From: a virus
Reading direction: 5' to 3' (one strand)
Virus record (IMG/VR): IMGVR_UViG_3300028706_000015
Coordinates: 1 to 40,708 of that record
DNA: 40,708 bases
Part shown: positions 6,457 to 14,136 of the stretch, in pieces
Position numbering within the stretch: position 1 is the first letter of the stretch
Layout of the letters: each line of letters opens with the position of its first letter
The notes under the pieces: generated by a model
Seen by the model: only the letters and a program-made list of their open reading frames with translations
Database searches by the model: none
What the model was told of the DNA's origin: nothing
Program-made: the position numbers and the translations under genes

Positions 6457-7194
6457 ATGCAAACATTAAAGAAAGCACCTGCAACGCTAGGCTATACACT
6501 ATACCAAGGCCCCTCAGTACTCGACGGCGCACCTATCGCGGCCATCTTGACGCTAAAGACCAGTAACCGCAAAACGGGCAACATGGCGCAAGTATGGATC
6601 ATTCGCACCGATGATAATCCAGTAGCCATAAGCCAAGCTAAACTAGATGGTAGTATTTGTGGATCATGCCCTCACAAGCAATCGGTAGGCGGCGCGTGTT
6701 ATGTTAATATTGGTCAAGCCCCACTAGCAGTATACAAGGCTTTTAAGCGTGGTAGATACTCAAATGATCTAAGTGGTCTAGCGGATAAGCTGGCAGGTCG
6801 TATGCTTCGCCTTGGCGCTTATGGTGATCCAGCGGCTGTACCTTATGAGGTCTTAGCTTCAATAGCGGCCATGGCTAAAGGCCACACAGGCTACACGCAC
6901 CAAGTAACGCACAAGGCTTTTGATAATCGTTACCTAGGCCTCTGTATGGTATCAGCAGATACACCAAAGCAAGCATTAAAGTATCAAAAGCTAGGCGCTC
7001 ATACGTTTCGTGTGGCCTTAGAAGGTGATACACTGGCAGAAGATGAGCTAGAATGCTTAGCAGACGCACAAGGCCTTCAATGCGCTGATTGTGGCTTGTG
7101 TGATGGCACTAAGCGAAACATAGCTATTACTGTACATGGTTCACGCTCTAAACGTTTTAAGTCTAATCTAATTAGTCTAAAAGAAGTAGCATAA
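6457..7194 (+). CDS. Conserved phage protein with cysteine motifs, 245 aa (DUF7227-like)
   Basis: The start at 6457 is chosen over an in-frame ATG 12 bases earlier because the leader GGAGTACACCATGCA matches that of the gene at 6018. A cysteine cluster, ICGSCPHKQSVGGACYVNI at about residues 69-87, and a second, LQCADCGLCDG near residue 210, suggest a metal-binding or redox fold. The pattern of C-x-x-C-P-H followed by CYVN and a downstream RGRYS resembles a widespread phage family of unknown function, which I believe is DUF7227. The stop overlaps the next start (TAATG). Role unknown. Confidence 0.75.
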   Translation: MQTLKKAPATLGYTLYQGPSVLDGAPIAAILTLKTSNRKTGNMAQVWIIRTDDNPVAISQAKLDGSICGSCPHKQSVGGACYVNIGQAPLAVYKAFKRGRYSNDLSGLADKLAGRMLRLGAYGDPAAVPYEVLASIAAMAKGHTGYTHQVTHKAFDNRYLGLCMVSADTPKQALKYQKLGAHTFRVALEGDTLAEDELECLADAQGLQCADCGLCDGTKRNIAITVHGSRSKRFKSNLISLKEVA

Positions 7195-7571
7195 TGAATA
7201 AACACGACCAAACAATAGCTTACAAGATCATGGAGCTAAGCCCTTCGCCTAGTCACTATAAAACCTTATTCCATGGTAACGAGGGCTCTAGGTCCATACC
7301 GACGGACCAATGGGTAAAGGCTCAAGTACGGCCATACGCTAAAGATGGCACACAAAAGACTACATATGCTAGTGGCTGGCATACGTTACCCACGTATCAG
7401 GAGGCTTTAGACTACTTTGCTAAGTTTAAGAATAAAGAGAATAGGTGCATAGTATTATGTAATGTGTGTCAATCACGACCTAAAGCACATAGCCCTAGTA
7501 ATGTGTCATTGAGTGACTATATTTATATCATTGGTGAAGTTAAACGTAAACGCACAGGAGGCGTAGAATAA
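7194..7571 (+). CDS. Unknown protein, 125 aa
   Basis: Begins at the TAATG overlap with the previous gene, so it is translationally coupled to it. The middle (QVRPYAKDGTQKTTYASGWH, then TYQEALDYFAKFKN) and the cysteine-bearing stretch CIVLCNVCQSRPK are followed by a basic tail (EVKRKRTGGVE). It may be a partner of the cysteine-rich protein before it. No family is recognised with confidence. Confidence 0.7.
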   Translation: MNKHDQTIAYKIMELSPSPSHYKTLFHGNEGSRSIPTDQWVKAQVRPYAKDGTQKTTYASGWHTLPTYQEALDYFAKFKNKENRCIVLCNVCQSRPKAHSPSNVSLSDYIYIIGEVKRKRTGGVE

Positions 7572-7725
7572 TGAATATATATATGGATATACTTTACTTG
7601 CCATAGTCATTTTATACGTGGTATGGTTTAGTCATTGGCTTTATAAGCTAATAACTACGGACGAAATAACAGAAATGAACAAGGCACTAGAGAAAACTTT
7701 TGGAGGTGATAATAATGTTAACTAA
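7571..7725 (+). pseudogene. Small membrane protein gene, out of frame after an (AT)5 tract
   Basis: The ATG at 7571 overlaps the stop of the preceding gene (TAATG), but its own frame ends after 11 codons. The frame beginning at 7573 is open to the stop at 7723-7725 and encodes a plausible single-pass membrane protein (YGYTLLAIVILYVVWFSHWL, then a charged tail), with no start of its own. Loss of one AT unit from the tract at 7575-7584 would join the ATG to this frame and give about 50 residues. The choices are an assembly or sequencing error, a fixed mutation, or dinucleotide phase variation. Confidence 0.55.
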
Positions 7726-7927
7726 TACTAAACTAAAAAACCTATGCATGAACCACTTGCTTAAACGCGACACTACCAGTATACTAGTGCTTGAGGAATT
7801 ATATCTTGATTTCTTTAATGACTACCTGACACTGGCTTATGCAGCCGAAAACATGGGCGTACAAGAGGATTTACTAGGATACGCCATTGACCTAGGTAAA
7901 CAATTTAATCACAAGACTAGAGGGTAA
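7715..7927 (+). CDS. Unknown small protein, 70 aa
   Basis: The start at 7715 is chosen because a strong GGAGGT ribosome site (7701-7706) is correctly spaced; an upstream in-frame alternative at 7700 would hide that site inside the gene. The protein is helical (MLTNTKLKNLCMNHLLKRDT, then LEELYLDFFNDYLTLAYAAE). The sequence AAENMG..EDLLGYAID could be a small helix-turn-helix, but this is weak. It overlaps the end of the broken membrane gene. Confidence 0.65.
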   Translation: MLTNTKLKNLCMNHLLKRDTTSILVLEELYLDFFNDYLTLAYAAENMGVQEDLLGYAIDLGKQFNHKTRG

Positions 7928-7931
7928 GATA

Positions 7932-8138
7932 ATGATGATATTTAATTACAAAAGCAAAAAGCACTTAAGGGAACATATCGGCCAGCCTTTAAACTTTATA
8001 GAGACTAGCCTATTCGGGCCTGAATACTTAAGCAATGGCTCCATAGTAGGGGCCAATAGGCCACACGTTACGGGTATAGGCCGTGAGTTTTTTGCTACAG
8101 TAACACTAAAAGACGATATTATAACCAAGGTGGTATAA
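7932..8138 (+). CDS. Conserved small phage protein, 68 aa
   Basis: Features are YKSKKHLREHIGQPLNFIET, then SLFGPEYLSNGSIVGANRPH and a C-terminal strand FFATVTLKDDIITKVV. The pattern of a basic start, an ETS-FGPEY centre and a beta-rich FATVT end is, to my memory, shared by small proteins of several marine phages with no known role. It lies in a tightly spaced run of small early genes. Confidence 0.65.
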   Translation: MMIFNYKSKKHLREHIGQPLNFIETSLFGPEYLSNGSIVGANRPHVTGIGREFFATVTLKDDIITKVV

Positions 8139-8141
8139 ATT

Positions 8142-8432
8142 ATGCACAATCACACAGAAGCAGAGAGAGAATTATATAACGTGCTGTTAGATTTGAACTA
8201 TAGTGAACCATACATCACACTGGGCAGCCTTGCTAAGGTAACGGGCACATCAAGACGTCTATTAGCTCCCCTATTGGGTGATTTAGTAACTAAGGGTAAG
8301 GTACTGGCAGGGAATGAAGACGTCATGGGCGACATTATTCACACGTATACGCCTATTGTGTCCAGAGGCCTAGCATATGGCTACCCTTTAGATTATTATA
8401 CATATGAAGAATGGAGCGGGTTTGCATTATGA
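8142..8432 (+). CDS. Putative winged-helix DNA-binding protein, 96 aa
   Basis: Residues 5-60 read as a winged helix: AERELYNVLLDLNYSEPYIT, then LGSLAKVTGTSRRLLAPLLGDLVTKGKV as helix-turn-helix and wing start. A regulator of the phage or the host is possible, but the C-terminal part (YPLDYYTYEEWSGFAL) is not informative. It overlaps the next start by an ATGA. Confidence 0.6.
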   Translation: MHNHTEAERELYNVLLDLNYSEPYITLGSLAKVTGTSRRLLAPLLGDLVTKGKVLAGNEDVMGDIIHTYTPIVSRGLAYGYPLDYYTYEEWSGFAL

Positions 8433-8554
8433 GCTATTTATATGATATAGTTTACCTAATAGGCTTAGCTGTTGTATATACAGCGGTAATTATGAGCCTA
8501 GTAGCTGCAACAGCCGCAGGTGTGGCAGTATTATTAACATTATTAACTAAATAA
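8429..8554 (+). CDS. Small membrane protein, 41 aa
   Basis: Starts at an ATGA overlap with the previous gene. It reads MSYLYDIVYLIGLAVVYTAV and ends VLLTLLTK. Almost the whole chain is hydrophobic and can span the membrane once as a long helix or twice as a hairpin. It could be an early membrane effector such as a superinfection-exclusion or anti-host protein; holin genes are found elsewhere. No family is recognised. Confidence 0.6.
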   Translation: MSYLYDIVYLIGLAVVYTAVIMSLVAATAAGVAVLLTLLTK

Positions 8555-8565
8555 GGTGGTATACA

Positions 8566-8757
8566 ATGAGATGCAAAGCGTGTAATATGATCCTAAACGA
8601 CTATGAGTTAAGCCGTAAGGAAAAGGAAACCGAAGAATTTTTAGATTTGTGTGGTAAATGCTTGACAATCAGTAATGAGGCGGCATATAATGTCGTTATT
8701 GATGCGGGTGATTTTGACTTAGAAGAGGGTATTAATTATGGCACAAGCAACTTTTGA
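8566..8757 (+). CDS. Small zinc-ribbon protein, 63 aa
   Basis: Two cysteine pairs, CKAC (residues 3-6) and CGKC (about residues 29-32), flank a charged helix (SRKEKETEEFLDL), the layout of a small zinc ribbon. Similar proteins are common and unassigned in T7-like marine phages. A GGTGG-type ribosome site precedes the ATG. The next gene starts 20 bases before its end, in another frame. Confidence 0.65.
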   Translation: MRCKACNMILNDYELSRKEKETEEFLDLCGKCLTISNEAAYNVVIDAGDFDLEEGINYGTSNF

Positions 8758-8983
8758 CCTAGAGATAGGCGTAGGCACTTTAGAAGAGATGCTAATTAAC
8801 TTTGAGGTTGACTACTATATCGACCAAGATGCAGAGGTAGTTATTAATGACTACTATTGTTATTATATCAACGAGGCCGAGAGCGGCCTTAAGCATTACG
8901 AGAGGCTACCTAGGTGGCTAGAGAAAAAACTAGAAGGTGAGGTAGAAGACTATAAATATGAAATGATAGCAAATAACGCTTGA
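8738..8983 (+). CDS. Unknown acidic protein, 81 aa
   Basis: Rich in Glu, Asp and Tyr (FEVDYYIDQDAEVVINDYYC, later LPRWLEKKLEGEVEDYKYEM). The strong acidity would suit a DNA mimic, but nothing proves this. An AGAAGAGGG stretch within the preceding gene acts as its ribosome site. Its last codons overlap the -35 box of the replication promoter. Confidence 0.6.
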   Translation: MAQATFDLEIGVGTLEEMLINFEVDYYIDQDAEVVINDYYCYYINEAESGLKHYERLPRWLEKKLEGEVEDYKYEMIANNA

Positions 8984-9008
8984 CACGATTAAGCAACCTT
9001 GGTATAAT
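8980..9008 (+). promoter_or_regulatory. Perfect consensus sigma-70 promoter for the replication operon
   Basis: TTGACA (8980-8985), a 17-base spacer, and TATAAT (9003-9008): a full consensus match. Predicted start near 9015, which gives a structured leader of about 135 bases before the SSB gene. The same 12-base -35 context is found at the first early promoter. Confidence 0.92.
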
Positions 9009-9020
9009 ACTAAGGTAACC

Positions 9021-9076
9021 AAGACACTTTTAGTATATTCTTAGTTTATAACTAAAAGTAACTACTAAAGTGTCTT
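9021..9076 (+). repeat. Leader hairpin containing copy 2 of the 30-base repeat (9046-9075)
   Basis: AAGACACTTTTAGTA (9021-9035) pairs with TACTAAAGTGTCTT (9063-9076) with one bulged base, and an inner TTAGTT/AACTAA hairpin lies between them. The 30-base unit at 9046-9075 is identical to 4648-4677. The element begins a few bases after the predicted transcription start, so it is either an operator or a structured 5' end of the mRNA. Confidence 0.7.
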
Positions 9077-9149
9077 AAGTACAACTAAGGGCCATAAGGG
9101 CCTTTAGAACTAAAACCCACTATAGCCACTTAAGGCTAAGGATAATTTT

Positions 9150-9512
9150 ATGTCAGTAATTACAGGTAAAGTCGCTTTTGTCAATCTAGAAGAGCATGAG
9201 ATGTATCAAGGTCAGTCAACGGGTAAATACTCAGTGGTTGTCACACTAGACGAAGCGGAGGCGTCCAAGATGGAAGATCAAGGCGTTAAGCTGCGCGAGT
9301 ACGAAGGTAATAAGCAGAGAAAATTCGCTTCCAAATTTTCAGTCGATGTAGTAGACTTAGACGGTGAACCTGAAACGGCACGACTTACTCGCGGCTCTTT
9401 GATCCGTATTCAGTACTCAACAGGTCAACCGCACCCAGTGCATGGTATTACGCCTTATCTGGATAAGATCCGAGTACTTGAGCTAGCTAATCAGTCTGAT
9501 GACGACTTCTAG
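9150..9512 (+). CDS. Single-stranded DNA-binding protein, 120 aa
   Basis: First gene of the replication operon, directly before primase-helicase. The body is beta-rich (ITGKVAFVNLEEHEMY, YSVVVTLDEAEASKM, FSVDVVDLDGEPE, SLIRIQYSTGQ), as in an OB-fold. The C-terminus ends in the acidic, aromatic tip SDDDF, which in SSB proteins recruits replication partners. It coats single strands at the phage fork and in recombination. It does not resemble T7 gp2.5 closely; the call rests on fold pattern, tail and gene position. Confidence 0.75.
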   Translation: MSVITGKVAFVNLEEHEMYQGQSTGKYSVVVTLDEAEASKMEDQGVKLREYEGNKQRKFASKFSVDVVDLDGEPETARLTRGSLIRIQYSTGQPHPVHGITPYLDKIRVLELANQSDDDF

Positions 9513-9584
9513 AGGCTAACCCTAGGGCTTACTATAGGTAGGCCCTTAAAACCCCTTAGAACGCACCACAGGAGCTCACAGAGC

Positions 9585-11216
9585 ATGATACAAGTAGAAA
9601 GTACATTTGTTAAGCATGAACCATGCCCCTCGTGCGGCTCCAGTGATGCCTTAGCGAGGTATTCGGATAACCATGCAGTATGTTTCAAATGCCAGCACTA
9701 TATACACGGTGATGGTACAACAGCAACAGCAACCAACATAAGAGCGAGGCCACTGGAAATGACAGGCACAATAGCAGCCCTACAGGATAGACGTATATCC
9801 ATGGACGTATGTAAACGATATGGCGTAACAGTAGAATATGACGCCTCAGGGGTGATTAATAAACACCACTACCCATACCATAGTCTAGAGGATAGAACTA
9901 AAGTCGTAGGTACTAAGGTGCGAGGCGTCAAAGATAAACAATTCTACAGTACGGGAGACCTAACACAAGCAGGACTATTTGGTCAACAGATATTTGCGGA
10001 GGGAGGTAAATACATAACCATAACAGAAGGCGAGATAGACGCCATGGCTGTTAACGAGATGTTTGACGGTAAATGGCCAGCAGTGTCTATCAGGTCAGGA
10101 GCAGCGGCAGCAGCCAAGGACATTAAAGCCTCGCTTGAGTATCTAGAAACGTTTGATAATGTTATCATATGCTTTGATACAGACGAAGCTGGTGTAAAGG
10201 CCTCAGAAGCTGTTCTACCGCTCTTTAGCCCTCGTAAGGCTAAGGTATGCACTCTGCCTCTAAAAGACGCTGGTGATATGCTCAAGGCCAATAAGGTACG
10301 AGAGTTTACCCGATGCTGGTGGGATGCTAAGGCATTCAAACCTGAGGGTGTGGTAAGTTTAGGTGATGAGTCAGTATGGGATAAGTTTCTAAAGCGTGGT
10401 ACAGAAGAGGTGACACCGCTACCTGCTAGTTTTGGTTCACTAAATGCCATGATGAATGGGGGTATTGCAGCGGGAGAGGTGACAGTCATTGGTGCCTTGA
10501 CAAGTATTGGTAAGTCTACTATGGTGTACAACCTAGTACACGGTATGTACGTGGAGAGCTCTAAGAAAATAGGTTGTGTGTTCTTAGAGGCTGACGTAGG
10601 TGAGACAGTGGAGAAGCTTCTATCTGTCTATATGGGAACCAATATAAGCGACATAGAACAGAAGGACAGGGATTACAATCTGTACCATGAGAAGTACAAC
10701 GAGCTGGCCCAGAGTGATAAACTACATATCTTGGATCACCAAGGCGCTCTAGAAGCTGATGAACTATTCGCTAAGATGCAGTACTTGGTTAAAGGCTTAG
10801 ACTGTGATATAATTATCTTAGATCCGCTACAGGCAGCCGTGACTTCTAATGACAATGGTGTCATTGATGGCTTTATGGATAAATGTCTAAAGCTTGCAAA
10901 GAATACTGGAGTAAGTATTATCATTGTTAGTCATATGCGTAAGCCTAATGCTAAGAATGCACATGACGTAGGTGAGTATGATTTGAAAGGCTCAGGTTCA
11001 ATCAACCAAATAGCCTTCAACACTATCCTACTTAGTCGTGATAAGATGTCTGACGATGATTACGCACGTAACTGTACTCAGGTGCAACTAGTTAAGTGTA
11101 GACGTACAGGACGTACAGGGGTAGCTGGCTGGCTCTATTATGAGAACAACACCAGCCGTTTAGTAGCTACTCAGGCACCTGAAATTAAGAAGGCTAATGA
11201 TATAGAGGACTTTTAA
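9585..11216 (+). CDS. DNA primase-helicase, T7 gp4 type, 543 aa
   Basis: A bifunctional replication protein. An N-terminal zinc ribbon (CPSCGSSDALARYSDNHAVC, then FKC, residues 12-34) recognises primer sites. The TOPRIM primase core has ITEGEIDAMAV (about residue 145) and IICFDTDEAG (about residue 194). The C-terminal RecA-type hexameric helicase has a Walker A of GALTSIGKST (about residue 305), a Walker B of IIILDPLQA (about residue 410), the VSHMRKP switch and an LKGSGSINQ loop. The length is close to T7 gp4 (566 aa). The Walker A is slightly unusual, with TSIGKS where T7 has a Gly-rich loop. It works with the polymerase at 12410 and the SSB upstream. Confidence 0.95.
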   Translation: MIQVESTFVKHEPCPSCGSSDALARYSDNHAVCFKCQHYIHGDGTTATATNIRARPLEMTGTIAALQDRRISMDVCKRYGVTVEYDASGVINKHHYPYHSLEDRTKVVGTKVRGVKDKQFYSTGDLTQAGLFGQQIFAEGGKYITITEGEIDAMAVNEMFDGKWPAVSIRSGAAAAAKDIKASLEYLETFDNVIICFDTDEAGVKASEAVLPLFSPRKAKVCTLPLKDAGDMLKANKVREFTRCWWDAKAFKPEGVVSLGDESVWDKFLKRGTEEVTPLPASFGSLNAMMNGGIAAGEVTVIGALTSIGKSTMVYNLVHGMYVESSKKIGCVFLEADVGETVEKLLSVYMGTNISDIEQKDRDYNLYHEKYNELAQSDKLHILDHQGALEADELFAKMQYLVKGLDCDIIILDPLQAAVTSNDNGVIDGFMDKCLKLAKNTGVSIIIVSHMRKPNAKNAHDVGEYDLKGSGSINQIAFNTILLSRDKMSDDDYARNCTQVQLVKCRRTGRTGVAGWLYYENNTSRLVATQAPEIKKANDIEDF

Positions 11217-11923
11217 TGTGGCTATTACCGAAGAACTACCCACTGTCATTAGCTTTTGCAGCGGGTATGGTGGAATCGAAAGAGGACTTGATCTTACAGG
11301 ATTTAAACATCGAGTTATCGCTTATGTGGAAATCGAAGCCTTTGCGATTGCAAACTTACTATCGAAAATGGAAAGCGGGCAATTGGAACCAGCACCTATT
11401 TACACGAATCTTAAAACCTTCCCATCACACTTGTTTCGAGACAAGGTTAGCCTTATCACTGGGGGTTATCCCTGTCAACCCTTTAGCTCAAGTGGTAAGC
11501 GTAAAGGAAAGGATGACCCACGACACTTGTGGCCTTACATTAGAAAACATATGCAAGCTATCAGACCAAGAAAATGCTTCTTTGAGAATGTTGAAGGACA
11601 CATATCGCTTGGACTCTCCAGCGTCATCAGTGACATGGAAGAGGATGGTTATGGAGCAACGTGGGGGTTATTCTCAGCGCGTGAAGTATTCGCAGAGCAT
11701 CAAAGAAAACGAGTATTCATATTGGCCTACACCAACGGCACATATGGGAGGGGAAGGAGGATATCCAACGGAATGGACAAGGAATACGCCCACGTTGACA
11801 GCGGAGGCCATGAAGAGGGAGGGTTTACCTCACAGCAGTGGCTACCTGAACCCAGAGTGGGTAGAGTGGTTGATGGGTGTGCCGACAGGGTGGACAGACT
11901 TAGGATGCTGGGGAACGGAGTAG
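11216..11923 (+). CDS. Second open frame over the methyltransferase gene, with methyltransferase-like C-terminal motifs (235 aa, uncertain)
   Basis: An ATG at 11216 overlaps the primase stop (TAATG) and opens a 235-codon frame shifted from the methyltransferase frame. Its N-terminal half has no recognisable motif. Its last 65 residues read YWPTPTAHMGGEGGYPTEW and LNPEWVEWLMGVPTGWTDLG, a block I know from the ends of many phage and bacterial C5 cytosine methyltransferases. The same ribosome site serves both frames, whose starts are 2 bases apart. It may be a real overprinted product, a frameshift extension, or a relic of a past frame change. Confidence 0.3.
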   Translation: MWLLPKNYPLSLAFAAGMVESKEDLILQDLNIELSLMWKSKPLRLQTYYRKWKAGNWNQHLFTRILKPSHHTCFETRLALSLGVIPVNPLAQVVSVKERMTHDTCGLTLENICKLSDQENASLRMLKDTYRLDSPASSVTWKRMVMEQRGGYSQRVKYSQSIKENEYSYWPTPTAHMGGEGGYPTEWTRNTPTLTAEAMKREGLPHSSGYLNPEWVEWLMGVPTGWTDLGCWGTE

Positions 11924-11985
11924 TACCACAGACAGCAGCACTTGCGTGGCTTACATTAAACGAAAGACTGGAGACTGAGAAATGA
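11218..11985 (+). CDS. DNA (cytosine-5) methyltransferase, 255 aa
   Basis: Transfers a methyl group from S-adenosylmethionine to C5 of cytosine. Motifs in order: SAM-binding FCSGYGGIERGLDL (residues 13-26), catalytic GGYPCQPFSSSG (near residue 85, nucleophile Cys), FFENVEG (near 125), QRKRVFI (near 165) and C-terminal LGNGVVPQTAALAW (near 235). The start is a GTG inside the ATGTG after the primase stop, with AGAGG nine bases upstream. It is short for the family, with little room for a target-recognition domain. It probably protects phage DNA from host restriction. The stop overlaps the next start by ATGA. See the overlapping frame at 11216. Confidence 0.88.
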   Translation: MAITEELPTVISFCSGYGGIERGLDLTGFKHRVIAYVEIEAFAIANLLSKMESGQLEPAPIYTNLKTFPSHLFRDKVSLITGGYPCQPFSSSGKRKGKDDPRHLWPYIRKHMQAIRPRKCFFENVEGHISLGLSSVISDMEEDGYGATWGLFSAREVFAEHQRKRVFILAYTNGTYGRGRRISNGMDKEYAHVDSGGHEEGGFTSQQWLPEPRVGRVVDGCADRVDRLRMLGNGVVPQTAALAWLTLNERLETEK

Positions 11986-12395
11986 TAAGTGCAGCGGTCT
12001 TATGCATGGCTATGAACCTCTACCACGAGGCCAGAGGTGAGCCTTTAGCAGGCCAGTACGCAGTAGGGCAGAGCGTTATTAATCGTGTGAGGGACAAGAG
12101 GTATCCCAATACAGTTTGTGAGGTAGTACATCAGGCCAAGTACCGAGGGTGGGATCAGGTAAACCCCATACGTAACCAATGTCAATATAGTTGGTACTGT
12201 GACGGTAAACCTGACAACCCACAAAATGGTAAGGCTATGCTGGAGGCTACCATACTGGCCCAGTACATATTAGCCTCTACGGTAATAGACATTACAGAAG
12301 GTGCCACACATTACCATGCGTCATATGTACACCCATATTGGGCAGACCATATGACGACCACGGTACAGATAGGTACACATATATTTTATAGATAA
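11982..12395 (+). CDS. SleB-like cell wall hydrolase, 137 aa
   Basis: Matches the Hydrolase_2 / SleB pattern: NLYHEARGE (residues 12-20, with the catalytic Glu), QYAVGQSVINRVRDKRYPNT, VCEVVHQ, a central CQYSWYCDGKPD and a C-terminal ATHYHASYVHPYWA. These enzymes cleave the glycan strand of peptidoglycan. The N-terminus MISAAVLCMAMNLYHEARGE is hydrophobic only briefly, so no convincing signal peptide is seen. It lies between methyltransferase and polymerase rather than with the holin, and the phage has a second wall enzyme at 16095. Confidence 0.85.
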   Translation: MISAAVLCMAMNLYHEARGEPLAGQYAVGQSVINRVRDKRYPNTVCEVVHQAKYRGWDQVNPIRNQCQYSWYCDGKPDNPQNGKAMLEATILAQYILASTVIDITEGATHYHASYVHPYWADHMTTTVQIGTHIFYR

Positions 12396-12409
12396 TAGGA
12401 GCAAGTAAC

Positions 12410-14128
12410 ATGAGATTGATATTCGACATAGAAACAGACGGCCTTAAGCCTACAGTAGTTTGGGTTATCGTTACTAAGGATATTGATACTCAAGAAGTCA
12501 AGACTTTTTATAAACCATTTGATACTTTTAATGAATACATAAGCAAAGCTGAGGAGGTGATAGGGCACAACATCATTGGTTATGATATACCAGTGTGTGA
12601 GAGGCTACTGGGTACTACGTTTGACCATTGTAAGGTCACAGATACTCTGGTACTATCCAGATTAGCCAACCCACAAAGAGAAGCACACAGCCTAGATTAC
12701 TGGGGAGGAGTATTAGGGAATGCAAAAGGTACTTATTCGGATTGGTCACAGCTTACTCCAGAGATGGTGGTATACTGTAAGCAAGACGTTGATGTTAATG
12801 AACAAGTATACGAACGATTGCTATATGAGCTTGCTGATTTTGGAAGCGAAAGCTTACTTCTTGAGCATAAAGTACAGCATATCATCCAAAAGCAAATCAG
12901 GAACGGGTGGCTCTTAGATGAACCTAAGGCCCGTGACCTAGTAGCAGAACTAAAGGAAAAACAATATGATCTTGAAGAAAACGTACAAAAAGTATTCATA
13001 CCGCTGCCAACATTTATCAAAGAAGTTACACCAAAAGTTAAAAAAGATGGTACGATAAGTGTAGTAGGTTTAAAGTTTCTAGGTGAACGCTGGACAACAG
13101 TCGGTGGCCCCTTCAGTCGTATTGATTGGCCAGTGTTCAACCTAGGCTCTAGGAGGCAGATAGGGAGATACCTACAACACTTTGGGTGGAAGCCTAAAGT
13201 ATTTACAGAAACAGGACAGGCCATTGTGTCTGAGGACGTACTCAAGGACGTTAAAGGTATCCCTGAGGCTGAACTGATAGCATCCTACCTACTGGTACAG
13301 AAGCGCATAGCTCAGGTACGAAGTTGGCTAGAGGCTGTTGACGAAGACACTGGGAGGGTACATGGGTACGTTAACACTAATGGTGCGGTTACTGGACGTA
13401 TGACACACAGTAAGCCTAATTGTGCTCAGGTGCCTTCCTCCAGTAGTCTATATGGTCCTGAGTGCAGGGCTTGCTGGATTGTACCAGAGGATTATAAGCT
13501 TGTAGGTATCGACGCTTCTGGTTTAGAATTGCGAATGTTAGCCCACTTCATGAATGATCCTGAGTACACGAAAGAGATACTGGAGGGTGATATTCATACG
13601 GCTAACCAGAAAGCTGCTGGATTAGCAAATCGTAATTTAGCAAAGACTTTCATATACGCTTATTTGTACGGCGCAGGTGACGAGAAAATAGGCTCTATTG
13701 CTGGTGGCGGTAGGAACATGGGACGGAAGCTTAAGGCTAAGTTCCTTAAGGGTACACCAGCACTGGCGATACTTAAGGAAAATGTATCAATAGCAGCAGG
13801 AAAAGGTTACCTCAGGGGCTTGGATAAAAGAAAAGTATTTGTTAGATCAGAGCACTCGGCTTTAAATACACTTTTACAGTCAGCAGGGGCATTAGTTATG
13901 AAACAAGCCTTGATTATTCTTGATGAATATGCTATACTATGGGGTATAGACTATAAGTTTGTAGGTAATATCCATGATGAATTTCAGGTGGAGGTACGAG
14001 CGGATCAAGCAGAACGTTTCGGACAGTTAGCCTGCAGTTGTATTGAGGCCGCAGGGCTTGCCTTTAAGCTTAAATGCCCACTGGCTGGTGATTTTAACGT
14101 AGGAGATAGTTGGGCTGAGACCCATTAG
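12410..14128 (+). CDS. DNA polymerase, family A with 3'-5' exonuclease, 572 aa
   Basis: The replicative polymerase. The proofreading domain has Exo I FDIETDG (D6, E8), Exo II GHNIIGYDIPV and Exo III YCKQDVDVNEQVY. The polymerase domain has motif A VGIDASGLELRML (catalytic D368), motif B RNLAKTFIYAYLYGAG, with the T7-like tyrosine after FI, and motif C NIHDEFQVEV (H522, D523, E524). At 572 aa it is shorter than the T7 enzyme (704 aa), as in the SIO1-like group. The region that holds the thioredoxin-binding loop of T7 looks reduced, so a thioredoxin clamp may not be used; that is inference. Confidence 0.95.
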   Translation: MRLIFDIETDGLKPTVVWVIVTKDIDTQEVKTFYKPFDTFNEYISKAEEVIGHNIIGYDIPVCERLLGTTFDHCKVTDTLVLSRLANPQREAHSLDYWGGVLGNAKGTYSDWSQLTPEMVVYCKQDVDVNEQVYERLLYELADFGSESLLLEHKVQHIIQKQIRNGWLLDEPKARDLVAELKEKQYDLEENVQKVFIPLPTFIKEVTPKVKKDGTISVVGLKFLGERWTTVGGPFSRIDWPVFNLGSRRQIGRYLQHFGWKPKVFTETGQAIVSEDVLKDVKGIPEAELIASYLLVQKRIAQVRSWLEAVDEDTGRVHGYVNTNGAVTGRMTHSKPNCAQVPSSSSLYGPECRACWIVPEDYKLVGIDASGLELRMLAHFMNDPEYTKEILEGDIHTANQKAAGLANRNLAKTFIYAYLYGAGDEKIGSIAGGGRNMGRKLKAKFLKGTPALAILKENVSIAAGKGYLRGLDKRKVFVRSEHSALNTLLQSAGALVMKQALIILDEYAILWGIDYKFVGNIHDEFQVEVRADQAERFGQLACSCIEAAGLAFKLKCPLAGDFNVGDSWAETH

Positions 14129-14136
14129 GGGGAGTT

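Noticed and set aside
9983-10531. Long open frame on the - strand (182 codons)
   Set aside because: It lies wholly antisense to the primase-helicase gene, whose motifs are clear; the translation is low-complexity and has no ribosome site.
12733-13245. Open frame on the - strand (170 codons)
   Set aside because: Antisense to the polymerase exonuclease region, Ser/Cys-rich, no motif.
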